Below are positions 1 through 13,993 of a stretch of 64,000 nt of DNA, in pieces. The stretch is from Halicephalobus mephisto (taxonomy: Eukaryota > Nematoda > Chromadorea > Rhabditida > Panagrolaimidae): positions 62,001 to 126,000 of the forward strand of contig SWDT01000134.1 in assembly GCA_009193035.1 (NCBI GenBank), read 5' to 3'. The translations under genes and the position numbers were made by a program. Under the pieces are notes generated by a model. The model had not been told where the DNA came from. It saw nothing but the letters and a program-made list of their open reading frames with translations, and did no database searches. The stretch's first letter is position 1, and the number at the start of each line of letters is the position of its first letter.

Positions 1-1385
1 ATTAATCCGATGGCTTGTTTGCATGTGATTCTGAATGTAACCAAAGGATGACAGGAAAAATTGTCTTTTTTCTTCAGGAAATTCTCAAGTTAAATTCCTA
101 CAAATAACTGATCTGGGTTAATAGGAGAATCATCCCAAGAATGACTGACTAGCAGAGAAAAAATTACATTGACATCACAAGTGTTCATTAATGAAACAAG
201 AAAGTAATTCACATGATATCCCTCGATCACGTAGAAAATCACAGAAATCTTCATTACTAGAGATATTTGCACAATATATATACTAAATTTGACCTCAAAA
301 TGAAGAGATTAAGAATTCAAATATTTACACAATTTTTTAGTCTAATAAGCCAAGCCTGTGGACCATTGCTAAAATAGACAATAAATGCTGATATATCTCG
401 ATAAGAATGACTAATTCTCACTCAAATATAGACTAGATAAAAAATTATCTATTAATTTAATTCTACGAATATGGCAGGTCAAAGAGTAAAATGAACTATT
501 TTTTAAATTGCAATCATTCTTTTCATGACATTACATCATAATTGAAATAATACTAATGATCACATTGAAAAATTATCTGAATAACCTTATCGCTTTATTA
601 GCTTTTTCCTATTGAAAGATTGTTTCATATATGAGGTGGAACCAAATGAGAACTTTTACCGCGAAAGTCCCTGTTAAGGCGGTACCGAATCCCAGCATTT
701 CGGAACCTGTTCTTATAGCGTTTGTTATACAAGAGATATCATTAGAGTTGTAAGAACTTGTCTACTTTGCTGCCAGAGGGAGTCCATACCGCACCAATAT
801 GTGTTGTCCCAAACATTTAATCTAACTAACAATAGTTGCTATTTAGTAATTAGAACATATTCCTTGATAACTAGAAAATGAGCTTTAATGACGTCCTGAG
901 TTTCTAAAGTATCAGAAACTAATCAAGTTCTTTCTAAAAAAAGTTCAACTGTAATCCTTAGGTTTCTGCAAAATTATGGCCGTTGGTCGATTTCACCTTT
1001 TATTCTATTCCATTTCTAGATAATCCTTTTGTTGATGTACAGGATTAACTTCATTGAAAGGCTTCTGATACACCTTCCTTCAAGCTTGGAATTAACCGAT
1101 ACTCGTCATTGAGAAACTTCAAAAGATTAGCACCCCTTGAACTTTACCATATTTTAAAATATAAAAATCTAATAATTTTTTAAATGACTAAAAATCGGAC
1201 TTCTAGATAATTACAAGTTACAACGTTTTTACAGTAGAAAAACAATAGTCTAGAAGATAATCCAATAATAGTTTAAAAACTGCAATAATCATCAACCTCA
1301 TTATTTATGATACGGTAAATATACCCGATACAAAATGAGTTCAAATTAATTATGGGATATACAGTTCATTAATCTACTTTCTGAC
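1..1385. other. Gene-free flank downstream of kin-4
   Basis: AT-rich sequence with only short open frames that lack family features or splice context. It lies 3' of the minus-strand MAST kinase gene, whose stop is at 1386-1388, so its right end should hold that gene's 3' UTR. A less AT-biased patch around 640-800 was looked at as a possible structural RNA, but no tRNA box or known snRNA signature was seen. Confidence 0.5.
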
Positions 1386-4300
1386 TCATTTGGTCCCACT
1401 TTCTTTTCCTTGTTGATCAGATCCTTGTCCTGTAGCTCCTTTCCAAAATTTCTGTACAAGTCGAGAAGGAGAAAGTTTCCTGCTAGGAGTAGGACTGTTC
1501 TTCGGAGAAGTGCAACTTGATTCCTTCGAGGTGCTTCCTCGGTGTTGAGGTGGAGGGGGTCTCTCCGGGGCCACATTAGATTGATGTTGAGAAGACAATG
1601 CAGGATTTACAGACCCGATACTCTGTCTCGCCAAAGGACTAATAGTGATTCCAGAAGAATTCCTTCTTGCTGAAGCTGCTTGAGTAGTTAAACTCGTTGC
1701 AGAAGTTTTTTGTTCACTTTGAGAATTCGACCCTGATGAGCATCCACTTGAAGTAGATCCCGAAGACGTTTGACTAAATCTATGAACAATCGAATTCTTA
1801 ATCTCCTGAAACGTAGAAGGTTTTGACACTGGTGGAATCTTGTCATCTACAGTAGTCTGTTTCGGTTGAGGAGGAACAGGAGGAATCGGACCTTTCTTCG
1901 TCTCCAACGCCAATGGAGATTTACCCGGTTTCAAATCAGTTTTGATCACAGGAAGTTCTGTTGATGTCGAAGCAGAACTAAGTCCAAAATCAGACAATCT
2001 TTTATGAGCATGAGGAATTTTTCCAGTAGGAATTCTCATCTGAACTGTAACTGGAGGCAAAGTAGGAGTTAATTTATTCGAACTAGTTCCAGGCACATTC
2101 TGTCCTTGTCCTCCAACAGCTAACGATACTCCATCTTGATTTGAAACAGATCTAGGCATAAATGTCTGTTTTTGATTTGATGTTCCTGGAAGAACATCTC
2201 CAGCTCCATGTTTTCCACTAAGTCTTCTCAACAAATTCGATCCTTTTCTTGGTTTTTTATCCAATGGAGTTCTTCTTTGTGGACGTTTGGGTTTTTTCCT
2301 CAATAATTTTCCAACAGATCTCCTTGGTTCTCCTTCCTTGATAGATGTATTATTCAATGGTGTTACATGAAGAGACAATTCATTTCCATAAGAAAGAAGT
2401 CGATGCATCAATTGTGGATGAGTCATGTTATTTATAGATTCACCTTTAACATGAGTAATCAAGTCATTCTCTCGTAATCCAGCATTCCAAGCAGGGGATC
2501 CTTCCTTAACCGATGCCACTATATGTTCGATCGTGTAATATTCAGAAGTATCAGAGAGGTATACCCGAACAGAACGAATCGTAAATCCATACCCGTGGGG
2601 ACCTTTTCTGCAAAACTTACTATTAATAAAAACATTCATAATAAATCTTACCTAATAATCATGGGTGGTTTTCCTGTTGTTCCTGGAGCAACCAAAGTAT
2701 TAGGACTATGAGGAACAGGAGACAACGATCCAGAAGCCCGTGTTTCCACTCCTAAATTTGGTGAATTTCCATCAAAACTAGAAGCACTTGAAACAGATTG
2801 ACAACTAGGAGACAATTGTCCTGATGATCCATAAGAATGATAATAACTTGTTCCTGTTCCTGGAGCAGTTGTCGATGTATGAGGACTTGGTTGAGCCGAT
2901 GATGTTGCACTTGAATTATTTCCAGGAGGAATAACAACTTTTAAACTATCACTTTTACAACTTGCTGATCTTCCTTGAATAGCCATTGATGGAACATTTG
3001 ATTCTCTATGACGATAATATCCAGTAGATGTTTCCGTCGATATTTGCGGTAATGTATGACTTGTTGTTTCTCCATCTAATGCGGACCCAGCTCGAGAATT
3101 AGATTCACTCAAAAGTCCAAAAGGTGATGTTACTGTTTTTTCTTGTACAGGAGATAATTCCGAAGTTCCACTTCCTCCAATAACATCATCAGATCCAGAT
3201 ATCGATCCAACTCTTCCCAATCGATTTGTCGGAGATACCCGAGTTCCATGTTGTTCATTAGGTGACGAAATAGCAAATCTCGGTAAAGGCGAAAGATTAG
3301 AATGAGCTCTTCTCGGAATAGCTGCTTCATTGTAATGAAATGAAGATGCATCCATCGATGAATCTGTCGAAGAACATCCCGTATTGAAACACCCCGTATT
3401 ATTCGTTCCAGAACTTGAAGTAGATAAATTATTATGTCTCTGTGAAGAAAATCTTCTTCTCAACAACACTGCAGAAGACGATGGATAATCTCCTTCTAAA
3501 CTTTTCGCTCCAACGGATCCACTACTTGGAGGAAGTCTATTTCCATCAAAATAATACTGACTATCTGTAGAATCAGATAACCTTGTACTTTTCGATGGAC
3601 CAATTCCAGAGAAAACAGAATGTGATCCACTTCCAGTTCCTGTTGAAGGTGTACCAGGACCATCATCAGAAGTACTTCCACGATGAGCTAATGATCCATA
3701 TTTCCTCACAAAATCTGCAGGTGGATGTGTTCCACTGGTAACAGATAACGTAGTTGGTGGATTACTTGGTCCAGCAGCTCCACTAGCCTGAGCAGCAGCA
3801 TTCAAAGCAGCTAAATTTGCTGGACTAATTTCCAAACCAACAATAGAATGTCTTGGAGAAGCAGTTGAAAACGACCAAAACATTGGAACGGATTCATCAT
3901 CTCCCGAGTCTGCATCATGATTATATCTATCTGTTCTACTATCAAAATAACTAGTATCTTCTTCGTTTTCAAGTTGAGGAACAAATTCAGCTTTCTGTCT
4001 TAGAAGAGAATCAAAATCCAGAGAAACAAAGAACGGATGAGCTGTGACTTCTGTAGCTCCTCCGGCTGTTCCCAAACGATCTAGTGGGTTCTTCTCAAGC
4101 AAATGCTTGATCAAATTCTCCGCATCTGGATCAAGGGCTTCATCGCCTTCCGGATATTCCACTTCATCTGAAAGTTCATACATAAAAAAATCCTTTTCTA
4201 AAGCGTCTTACCATTGATAATATTCGCAAACAATTGTTCCGGAGAATCACCCAAAAACGGAACAATACCAATAAGAAACTCATAAATAATGACACCCAAT

Positions 4301-7300
4301 GCCCACCAATCAACCGGTTTACCTAAAAAATTATTATTTGCTTTCTCCATATATGAATTTCCAACTTACCATAACCTTGTCTTAGAATCACCTCTGGAGC
4401 AATATATTCTGGTGTTCCACAAAGCTGATTATCTTTGAATTGCTGTGTATCATCCAAGTAACCTTCAGATACCAAAGTTGTCCTATTCATGAGACCAATT
4501 TTAGAAAGTCCAAAATCAGTCAACTTTATATGTCCCATAGCAGTGATAAGTAAGTTATCTGGTTTCAAATCTCTGAAAATTCATAATTACATAAACTCTA
4601 CAAAAAATAATTCACCTGTGAACAATTCCACAAGAATGCAAATATTCAATAGCCAAAACCGTTTCAGCCACATATAATCTGGTCAATTCCAAAGGTAATG
4701 TTCCCGCCGATTTCAATAATGAAGCACAATCACCTCCTTCGACATACTCCATCAACATACAAAGATGCTGTTTCGTCTCAAAACTGCCAAAGAAACAAAC
4801 AACAAAAGGATTATCAGTGAAAGTCAAAATGTCTCTCTCAGCATAGACCTGATCTACCTGATTTCTCAAAAGTAAAGTCTGTTTTTTCATTTTTTTCAAA
4901 GCAAATCGTTGACGACTTTTCTTATGTCTCACCAGGTACACTGCCCCATAGGCTCCATTAGAAATCAATCTGATTGTCTCAAAATCTTCTTCTTTTGGTG
5001 CTTGATTAGTCAATGAATTCAGAACAGATTCCATCGTTCCTTTCGATTCTACATGTTCTCCATCTTTTTCGCTTGTTCCTCCAGAAGTTATTCCACTTTC
5101 TCTTCTTGCTGCAGATGAAGCTGGTTTTTGTCTCATTTTCACTGTAGGAACATTTTTATCTAATTTTTCTGGAGTTTTTTCTTCATCAGGAGATAATTCC
5201 GAATCCTCATTCAAAAGATTCTTATTCAATCCTAACTTGTTTATGATATATTGTGGAAGATCCGGAACTCTAGCGGTTCCAGATCCTAGTTGATATCTAA
5301 CTGCTCCTTCTGCTTCTTCCAACAATTGATAAAATTCATCCGGATCAAATTCCAAACATTCCAATAATCTAGCTGCTCTCGATACAATAATAAGCAATTG
5401 TTTGACTAATCTCGAAAGATATTGAACAGATTCATTTCCACATTTTCCTTGTGCTTCTGTCAAAGTTTCTTCTAGTCTATTTGACATATCACAAAAATAT
5501 CCACAAGTAAGTACATCATCACGACTTTTTTGTAAACAATCAGCTGCTATTTCACAAATCTGATGATGAAGAAATCTCGTAGCTCCATCAGCAAGTAAAA
5601 CTAATAATTGAGGATCTGCTTGCATTAATGTTTCCGTTACAGTAACTGCTGCAGAATTACCTGCAAAACTAGATCGAGATCCAGAACCGCTTGAATGATA
5701 ATTTTGAGAAGTCCCAGGAAACGGTATAACCGAACTCGACATAGGAGAAACAGGTTGAAGAGTAGATGACCCGGTATTAGTATTCAATCCAGAATCCTTG
5801 AAAGAAGTTCTAAAAACAACTCCTGAAGCTGTAGCTGTTGCAGATTCCATAGCCAGAGGCGAAATCGGTCTAGGAAGAGGACTAGTCGGTCTCGGACTCG
5901 TTCTTCCATGTCTCTGTTTATGTTGTTGTTTTTTCTTCTGATCATGTGAAGATTTAACTTTAGGACTTGGTGGTTGAGGACTCACTGGTCTGACATCAAG
6001 AGACAAATTAGTAGTAAACCCAGACAATGGAGCATTATCAAGTAAAAATTGTTGTAATTTATATTCCATTTGAGTTTTCGCTTTGGGAAATCTTTCCTTA
6101 TATACAGAAGCCATAATAGGAGGTTCATTTCCATCAGGCCCATTAAATCTAACAGGACTTGTTAAACTTCTTGATCTTGGTCTTGGGAATATCAAAGTTT
6201 CATCTAATCCTCCATAACTATCATTACTGTCAAATCTCGGATTCAATTTCAAATCAATCAAACAATCAGCCAAATGTTCTTGAGAAGAATACTGACTTGA
6301 AAATGCAGAATTCGATCCAGGCGTGCCATATCCACTCGAAGACGGTAAAGACGCCAACGACCATCGACGATTATCCCCATGAGGTGGTGCTGCCAAACTA
6401 GATCCTGCTCTCATAGCAATATGTCCATGTTGTCTAAGTTTATTCTGATTCGATGAAGTACTAATTGAATTCCTTATTCTATGTCGATGTTGTACACCAC
6501 CAGGAGACACATTCAACGTCGCTTGACCAGCAGTAAGAGAATTAGGTGAAGGAGATGACGAAACACCCAAAAACGCATCTGATCTTCTGGCATATCTATT
6601 CCTCGAACTCGAACCATCCTTTTTATACTTGTTCATCAACAACGGACTAGTCATCAACATCGTCGATCTTCTTGAACTATTGATTACAGAATGTCTATTT
6701 GCCGGAGAAGGACTTGAATTTCCACTTGCAGTGTAAATCTGAGGATCAGAATGTCCAAGAGGAATATGTTTATACTTTAACAAATTCGTTGAACTTCTAT
6801 GATGAATTTCAAATGACCCTCCATGAATTCCAAATGAATCAAACGGTTTAAGTGTACTTCCAGAAGAAGTTGTAGCTGCTGATGGACGTCTCCTCATTTT
6901 CCTTATTCTATTTATATGATGTTCGTTCAATAAACTTCTTGATGAAGGTCGTACTTCTCCTCCACTTCCACTTAAATTAGCGTCAACAGCATCAGAATTA
7001 GATCTTTCAATACTCCTTCCTGGAGCTAAATGAGATCCAGATCCTCCCGATGATTGATTACCTTCAAAACTATCGTGTTGAACTCCAATCAAAGGAGATC
7101 CACGATGACGTCTTAAAGAATCTCTCGGAGAATGGCAGCTTTTAATAGATCCTAAAAACTTTCATTCATAATCCAAAACAAAAAAATCAATAATGTCTAA
7201 TTTAAAAAATAGCATCATCTAAAAAAAGCAATTTCGGGAACCCAACAGACTCAATTATTTTCTTAAAAGAAAAAAGCGAAATTAGCTTTTCTAAGAAATT

Positions 7301-10300
7301 GATGAACTTCAAAAAAAATAATCATCATTTAAAAGACCATCCAACACCGGAAGTAAAATTATACACTACTAAACTTGATGAAACATAAATCCACCATGAA
7401 TAAAAAACAAAGTTTAAAATTTCTTCTCTAAAAAAATTAATTTTTAATGAAAAGTTTCATATATCAATGAAAAACTAACACAAAAATAATGAAAAAAAAT
7501 TGTCAAATTTCCATCTATATTAAAAAACAAAAAAATAGATAAGATTCATATCGAATGCAATTATTTTCAAGATGCAGATTTTTCAACTTTCAATAATATT
7601 CTAAATTTAGAAACAAACATAAAACATGCCTAGATTTCTTTTTTTTTCGAGTAAAAAAGTCCATGAAAAAACGCAACATGCAAAAAAACGGAAATAAGAA
7701 AAATCTCAAGACATTTCAGATTTGGCCTGCACTATACACATACGGAGCTATTTCTGTTCTTTTACTCTAGCCTCGATGGATGTTGAAAGCACATGAAGAA
7801 GATTCTACAGCAATGACATCAGAAAAATCCAACAACGAAAATAAACCTTGTTAAAGTAAATCTTTTAAAAACTAATTTCCCAATATCCAAAAATAGAATC
7901 TAAAAAAGTAATTATCTCATAAAATTCACAAAATACATTAAATATTACTTCTTAAAAACTACATATAAAGGTCAAAAATTTACAAACAACTTTGACGAAA
8001 TCCGTCAATAACTAAACAAAATCCGAACATCCACTTTCCACAACAGAAGCTAATTTTGTTCCAAATACTAAAAGAAGCAGCTAGTTTGCAAAACAAGGAC
8101 AAGAGCCAGAATAGCCATGCGAACCAGTTCGCGCGCTCACTCAGACGAAAACTCTGTCAAGTGCCGTTGGCAAAACCTCATTTCATTTCTCTAAAGCTAT
8201 TCATCTCAGAGAAACAAATCGATTCAATGCCAATCCTAAGCTTCAAAGATTAAGCATGAGGTTCTATATAAAAATTAAAACACTCATGTCAGAATACATT
8301 AAAATAAAGTGTGAGAAAAATTTTATTTACAATAATAATCTCTAATGCTGAATAGGTACCATTCTCAGGATTCAATGAGAACTATTCATCTATGGCAACC
8401 TAACGCGTGATTCTGACTCAGAAAAATGTACTTGTTTCCGGTCCAGTTTTCTGCTTAAATAAAAAATAAAAATTTCCATTTAAAAACAATTTTCATAAAA
8501 GACTGAACAAGTACATTATGAGGTTAAACCTCAAGCCCTAAAAAACACCAATAACAAATATGGAAAATAAAATTAAACCAAAAACCACAATATATAACCT
8601 TTTCAGATCTTTGCTTTAAACAAAAAAATGAATTGCGTCAAACGAAGCTTTCAGAGTCTCAGATTTCTTTTCATATTGGCATCCTTTTGAGGGATAAAGT
8701 TCAGCACGTGTTAAAACCGCAAAAAACTTTCATATGTTTTCAATAAAACGGATTAATAAGGGACTAACTTACCTTTTTTCATAAAAGTACTCATTCCAGA
8801 TAAATCTTTAGATAAATATCAACTAAGATGATACAAAAACTTTTCTTGTAACACTATTAAGTTTTTCATCCCAATTCTTACTCACTTGAACGCACAACCA
8901 TAAATTCAAAGGCAGACAAACATCCAAACTAGTGCTTGTCCTATGTTTCAATTCGCTTTTACCCATTGGCATTGAGAAAAACGGTCAATTTCGAATTAAA
9001 TGAGGTCTTTTGAGAAAGCTTAGTAACTAAGCCTGAACCAATTAGAGTGAGAGTCCATAATTTTCGACTAATACACAACAAAATCTAGATAACCTCAAAA
9101 ATTATTGGCATGGAACTAACCTGATAGCGAACATTGTGTTTTGCTCGTCGGAGACAAACATCGATTTGGTGGTGTTGCCAAAGGGGAACTAGATTCACTT
9201 GGTCTAGAACTTCTAAAAGCCTTAGACCCTTGTCTGTACAACGCATGAGACCAAATGCCACTTCCAGGTCTTGATCCAGGAAATGCAACTTCAGAATCAG
9301 AATCAGATGCTGTCGGATTTCTCAAAAACGGTGATGAATGAGCACTTTGAGATCTTACAGGACGAGATAAAACAGGTGACAGCAACACTGTCGGAGAAAT
9401 ACTATCAGCTGGAGTCGACTAAAAAAATTAAATTAAAAAATTCAATAATTCAAGAGTTAAAAAACAAAACTGCCAGATCTTACAGTAGAATCACTGTCAC
9501 TATGAAGAAATCTCAAAAGTCTTCGTTCCATAATCGGCAAACATTGATAACCTTATTCATTATAATATTACTTAAATAATTGCTTTAAAAACCTATAAAA
9601 AATGCCAGACAGCTCGCCAATTCTCTTTTTCTTGAAGAGCAAGCTTCAATGGTAGCCGGTGGCAAATGAGACAAAAATACAGCCTTTCTCCGCCTAAATA
9701 ATGCTGCCTTTATTATAAATGAGAACCCTTGAGGCTGTATCAAATATGGACTACTTCATCAACATCGCGCAGTAATGTTAAATGAAGGTTCAGTAATTTA
9801 AAACTCTAACACAATTTTATAACCAAGTTGAAACACAACCCTCTTCGAGGATATACCATTCAATCCTTTTAAAAAACTGGCATTTTTCTAAAGCCAACCA
9901 AATCAATGCAAAAAATGAACGACAAAATGCTAGCAAACAGCCTGGTTTCCGCCTTCCGGGGCCAATTTGATGAGTTTAGTTTTTTGGCACTTGCTTTTTT
10001 CAAGGAAAAAAACAAGACCAAAGTAAAAAACATCAATTATTTTATACGTGACTATTAAAATTGTCAGAATTATAAAAAAAACCCATTGGGAATTTATTAG
10101 CAATGCAAAAGAATCAGTCTGAAAATGGAACCTAAAGTCTGGTCTTGGAACGAAAAACCCGTATATGTCAACAACCTACATTATTACTTCAGGAAAATTA
10201 AATATTATATTCTTTAATTTCCACATGTCGTTGATATATGAAACAGTTCTAAAATCTTTTCATTTTTCATCTAGTCCCGGAACGAAAACCTTTGTATCAA

Positions 10301-12792
10301 TTAACTGCACTATTATAGCCAAAAAATAGTGTCATTTCTGTTAATTTCTATCCTGACTCCTTCCTACAAGCACAACAACCCGCCTTCGGCAATTACTACG
10401 GATGTCAATTATAGTTTTTAAACGTTCATTAGTGCTTCCGGATATAATTCTCAAAGACGGACAGAATGTTTTATATTCCATAAAATCTTAATCTAAAAAT
10501 TCCCAGATCTATCCAAAATATAATTCCCAGAAAATTTCGAAATCATTATCACGTAAAACCAGGTGTGTGAAAATTGTCCCTTGCGATATTTGATCCCTTA
10601 TTTTGTAGCATTATTTTCAACAGCTGAATTCAGTCATTATATTAGTCAAGTAAAAGCACTAGAGTTCCAAAATCAACACGAATACAAAAGGACCAAATGT
10701 CCCCAAGGAGCAACTATCGTACAACCATAAAACTAAAATTACCATTTAGACTAGTCTCGGGAAACTCGCATCAAAACAACACCACAACCATATCTATTTC
10801 TACAATAGTATGATTTCATTTGTACTATTTTCCGATATTAAATATTCCGGTTCCCTATTATTAACAACCTAACGATCAGAGAGCAAACTTTACCTGAGCA
10901 CTTAGTGGTCTTTGAACCACAAATAGGAATTCATTAGTAGGCATTTCACCACCTTCACTATAGCAGTGACTTCCACTCCGTCCTCTGTTAGAATTCTGAA
11001 CTCCAGGAGAAAGAAGATTCTGATAACTTGCATTCAGAGAAATTGTAACAGAACTATTATCACTAAATGTCGATGTTTGCGAACATCTCCTCGGAGGTGG
11101 AGAACATTGTCTTTCATTTTCGTCCGGGTCAATTCTGGGTACTTGAAGTAAATTATTATCATCAATAACAGGTAACAAAAAATCTCCAAATCCCGGTATA
11201 ACATCACCTGCAGCAACAGGAGTTAAACAATCTGGTTCTGCAATTAGTGGTGGAGATGGAGGATTTAACGATATTTTAATAACAGCTAATTTGTCAGCAA
11301 ATCGACGCATTCGATGAGACATTTTTATCCTAATTACAGTCACCTCGTAATACACATCAATCCCACATAATTCTGTGCGTTACCCTGGATAATACCTAAT
11401 GAATGATATCACAAAAAACACGAATTTTGCAAACAAATCGATAATGGGAAAAACCAAGAAACTAAATATTCCAAATCCCTTCATTCAATTGCAAATGAAG
11501 ACAATAAAGGCCAGGATTCTCTTACGGATGGCTTATATTTTCATTTCTAAGAGCTTTTTCAAGTCGAAAAAGGATATTCATAAAATATCCAGCTATAAAT
11601 AATCTTTTAATTATCTTGCAAAGAAAAATACAATTTCATCAGTTACTGTGCGAGAACAATAAAATAGAAAATAAATTTTAATTGCTTTAAGAAATAAGAA
11701 TTCTCCTACGCGTTAACAAAACAGGAAAAGTTAAATTATCCTTAGAAGAACATTCACAAACTTTAACTAGACTTAAATAAACTAAGTTGGAGTCTTTCCT
11801 TTTTTGGCATATGGGAATTTCAAGTTATCCAATCCGAAACATTAAATGAAAAAATGTATTTCTTTAATCTAATTTCCCATCGCAAGTGGATCTATCCTAT
11901 CTCGAACTAAACCAAAAATATAATTCAAAGCCAATTGTTGGAAAATTTAAAGCATTTCCTTCAAAATGATTCACCATAAGATGAAACATTTTTGTCCAAA
12001 AATGGGAACGTAATAGTAACTTCTCTTGAAGCTCACATTTCAAAAATTAAAAAAAGAAGCCACTGACAGCGGTATTTAATTCACAAAATAGAATTCATTT
12101 TGGATGTTTGAGACGGCAATTTAGAAAGGAATGAAACTTCCTACGCATTCAGAATTAAAAAGCTTGAATAAAAACGACTCCTAATAAGCTTCCAGTATTT
12201 TTATGGATTCTATAGCAACCATAATAATAATCTAAATATTCGTGTTCACAAACGACGAATCCTTATTTCCAAAAGATAATCAATTTCAATACGTACTCTT
12301 TTTTCCAAAAAAACAAAAACTGAGATTCTGTCGTGAGATCTTACATTAATCTTCATGACAAAATCCTACTTTAAAAGGGAAGTAACGTGCGTCAATGATA
12401 TTCATGCGCTTTAAGACTGTGAGATAAACAAATTTTGTAGTTTTTTCAAAAACTAATTTCAACTATACAAATTTTATAGTTATATTTTACATTTTCTGGC
12501 AGTTTTGTTTTATATTTAAAAATATTAAACCAACCAAAAAAGATGAACAACCAGTTAATCCAGCTGAACTAAACGGACTTTCACAAGCAACAGGTTCAAC
12601 TGGAAAAGACAAAGGAGTTGGGGCATTTCTTCTCGAACCAATTGAGGATACTGGAGAAGGAGTTGTAAGTCTCGAACCTTGATTAACATTCAAATGTTCT
12701 GGATCAATTCTAAGTTGTTCTCTTTGTTTCCCTTCCAAAGAAGTTTCAGAAATTTCAGTATTCTTAGATTCGGAAGTTGTTCCAGACATCAT
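1386..12792 (-). CDS. kin-4: MAST-family serine/threonine kinase with PDZ domain (kin-4 orthologue)
   Basis: This is a microtubule-associated AGC-type Ser/Thr kinase. Exons, 5' to 3' on the minus strand: 12792-12535 (provisional), 11322-10894, 9418-9121, 7151-4616, 4572-4370, 4322-4212, 4167-2652, 2607-1386. All junctions from 11322 on keep frame and give about 2,104 aa from ATG 11322. Seen: a Ser-rich N terminus; a MAST pre-kinase domain (DUF1908, about 600-870) containing [20 protein letters not shown]; a kinase domain (about 966-1240) with glycine loop SNGAYGAVY, lysine in FALKK, HRDLKPDN, DFG and APE; an AGC tail; a long Ser/Thr-rich linker; and a PDZ domain (about 1698-1790) with the carboxylate loop HGYGFTI. 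This order is diagnostic of MAST kinases. The first exon ends at a GTTGGT donor in phase 0, which does not match the phase of the next exon, so the true 5' end is open. Confidence 0.93.
7152..9120 (-). other. Long intron of kin-4
   Basis: About 2 kb of AT-rich intron between a CAG|GTTAGT donor and a TTTTTAG acceptor. It contains no repeat copy or convincing exon. A less AT-rich patch near 8100-8240 has an open frame without family features and could be an internal promoter, but nothing decides this. Confidence 0.5.
9419..10893 (-). other. Long intron of kin-4
   Basis: Intron of about 1.5 kb between an AG|GTAAAG donor and a TTTTTTTAG acceptor. Short less AT-rich patches near 9600-9720 and 9940-9970 carry no recognisable exon or RNA gene. 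Confidence 0.5.
10894..11322 (-). CDS. kin-4: Candidate alternative first coding exon of kin-4
   Basis: From ATG 11322 ([14 protein letters not shown]) this 143-codon exon ends in phase 0 at an AG|GTAAAG donor and joins the phase-0 acceptor before 9418. An acceptor-like AATTAG lies a few bases upstream of the ATG, so the exon could start a trans-spliced isoform. A TTGCAG inside the exon could instead accept the more 5' exon at 12535-12792 in another phase. No domain is recognised; it is Ser/Pro-rich like the rest of the N terminus. Confidence 0.55.
12535..12792 (-). CDS. kin-4: Candidate 5'-most coding exon of kin-4
   Basis: Starts with two consecutive ATGs (12792 and 12789) and reads 86 codons of Ser/Thr/Pro-rich protein to a TTG|GTTGGT donor. 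The composition matches the N-terminal linker of the kinase encoded downstream. The donor motif is the same GTTGGT used in the mel-11 gene in this window. Membership in kin-4 is inferred from strand, position and composition only, and the join to the next exon is unresolved. Confidence 0.4.
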
Positions 12793-13993
12793 TTAAAAAT
12801 AATTTGTGTACAATTTGAAGTTTAGTAAGCTTTCATAAATCTAAATACCATTTTTACAACAAGCAGACTCACTTCAGCTCCAAAAAAGTAGTCCAATACC
12901 CGACCAAGATAGATCAAAACAAATCTAAAATTATTTTCATCAAAAAACTAAAAACTTCTTCCTCGTAAAAATCACGAAAAATTCAACACGCTAAGTTTTT
13001 TCGTGAAAACCAAAATATAACCAAAAACGTGAACCTTATCTATCATATTTTTGAAGAAAACAAAAATAGATGACAAAAGGACTCCAATAGATTGTGAAAG
13101 AGACCGAAATGGTCATAAAAATAAGAGGATAAAATCGAATAACAAAAGGATTCCTTCGAATACTGAAGATTATTAGCAAATCTTAGAAAAAAACTCTTAT
13201 AAATAAGGATGAAATGAGTCAGAAATAATATTAAAAATAAAATCAATTTATGTCACTTTCAAGTGAAAAATAGAACAGCTCATCAAATGTACGAGTCAAT
13301 AACCGCGAAAAACGTTTGTCCACTTCGCCGCAAGGTTAGATATGAACGCGTCATTGTAACGGTCAGTGATGAACAACTCTTATCCTCAAATCAATGCAAA
13401 CAAATTTCACATTTCCTTACAACCCCACGTTGCACCCGAAAATTTAATGATTCTAAAAAATATGAATACATAAACAAGGCAAAAAAGCTCAAATGTCTTG
13501 ATGCATGAAAAAATGCCAAAGGCATTGTCAAACTCTTGTCAACGAGACATGGAAGTCCCGATGACAGCTAGTCAGAAGCTAGATTCCCATGAAAAGATCC
13601 TAGAAACGGCTACTAAAACTAGATGAGCAAAACTAGAAGGACTTTAAAAACAACCGCGCAAAAATCTCTATTGCAAAAATGCAAACAATGCTGCAACTCC
13701 ATTAAATCGGATCAATACTACAAGAATAAAAAATAAAGCAGCATTTTCTGAAAAGAAAAACGAACAAAAGATATTTTAATGGAATTTTAACCATTTTCAA
13801 TCTTCTCCTTTCCCTTGAGAAAAATTTATTAAACTCTATCCGAGGCTCTGACAATGCAGAAAATTGCCAGATCTTGAGAATTTACTAACGATCTTATTTA
13901 CAGGACTCGTGTAAATCCAAAACTGTAGACGTTCTCTGGCTAAAAAATAAAAAGTCCTAATCGTCTTTCACTCAGATTCAAGGGTGCTCAGTT
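12793..13993. promoter_or_regulatory. Upstream region of kin-4, downstream of the C3orf33-like gene
   Basis: About 1.2 kb between the first kin-4 exon and the stop of the next minus-strand gene. It should hold the kin-4 promoter. An 81-codon plus-strand frame at 13263-13508 has no family features. No TATA box or repeat stands out. Confidence 0.35.

Noticed and set aside
640..840. Less AT-rich patch considered as a structural RNA gene
   Set aside because: No tRNA A/B boxes, no snRNA or SL RNA signature and no clear cloverleaf could be drawn.
13263..13508. 81-codon plus-strand frame upstream of kin-4
   Set aside because: No motif; basic low-complexity translation; no splice context.
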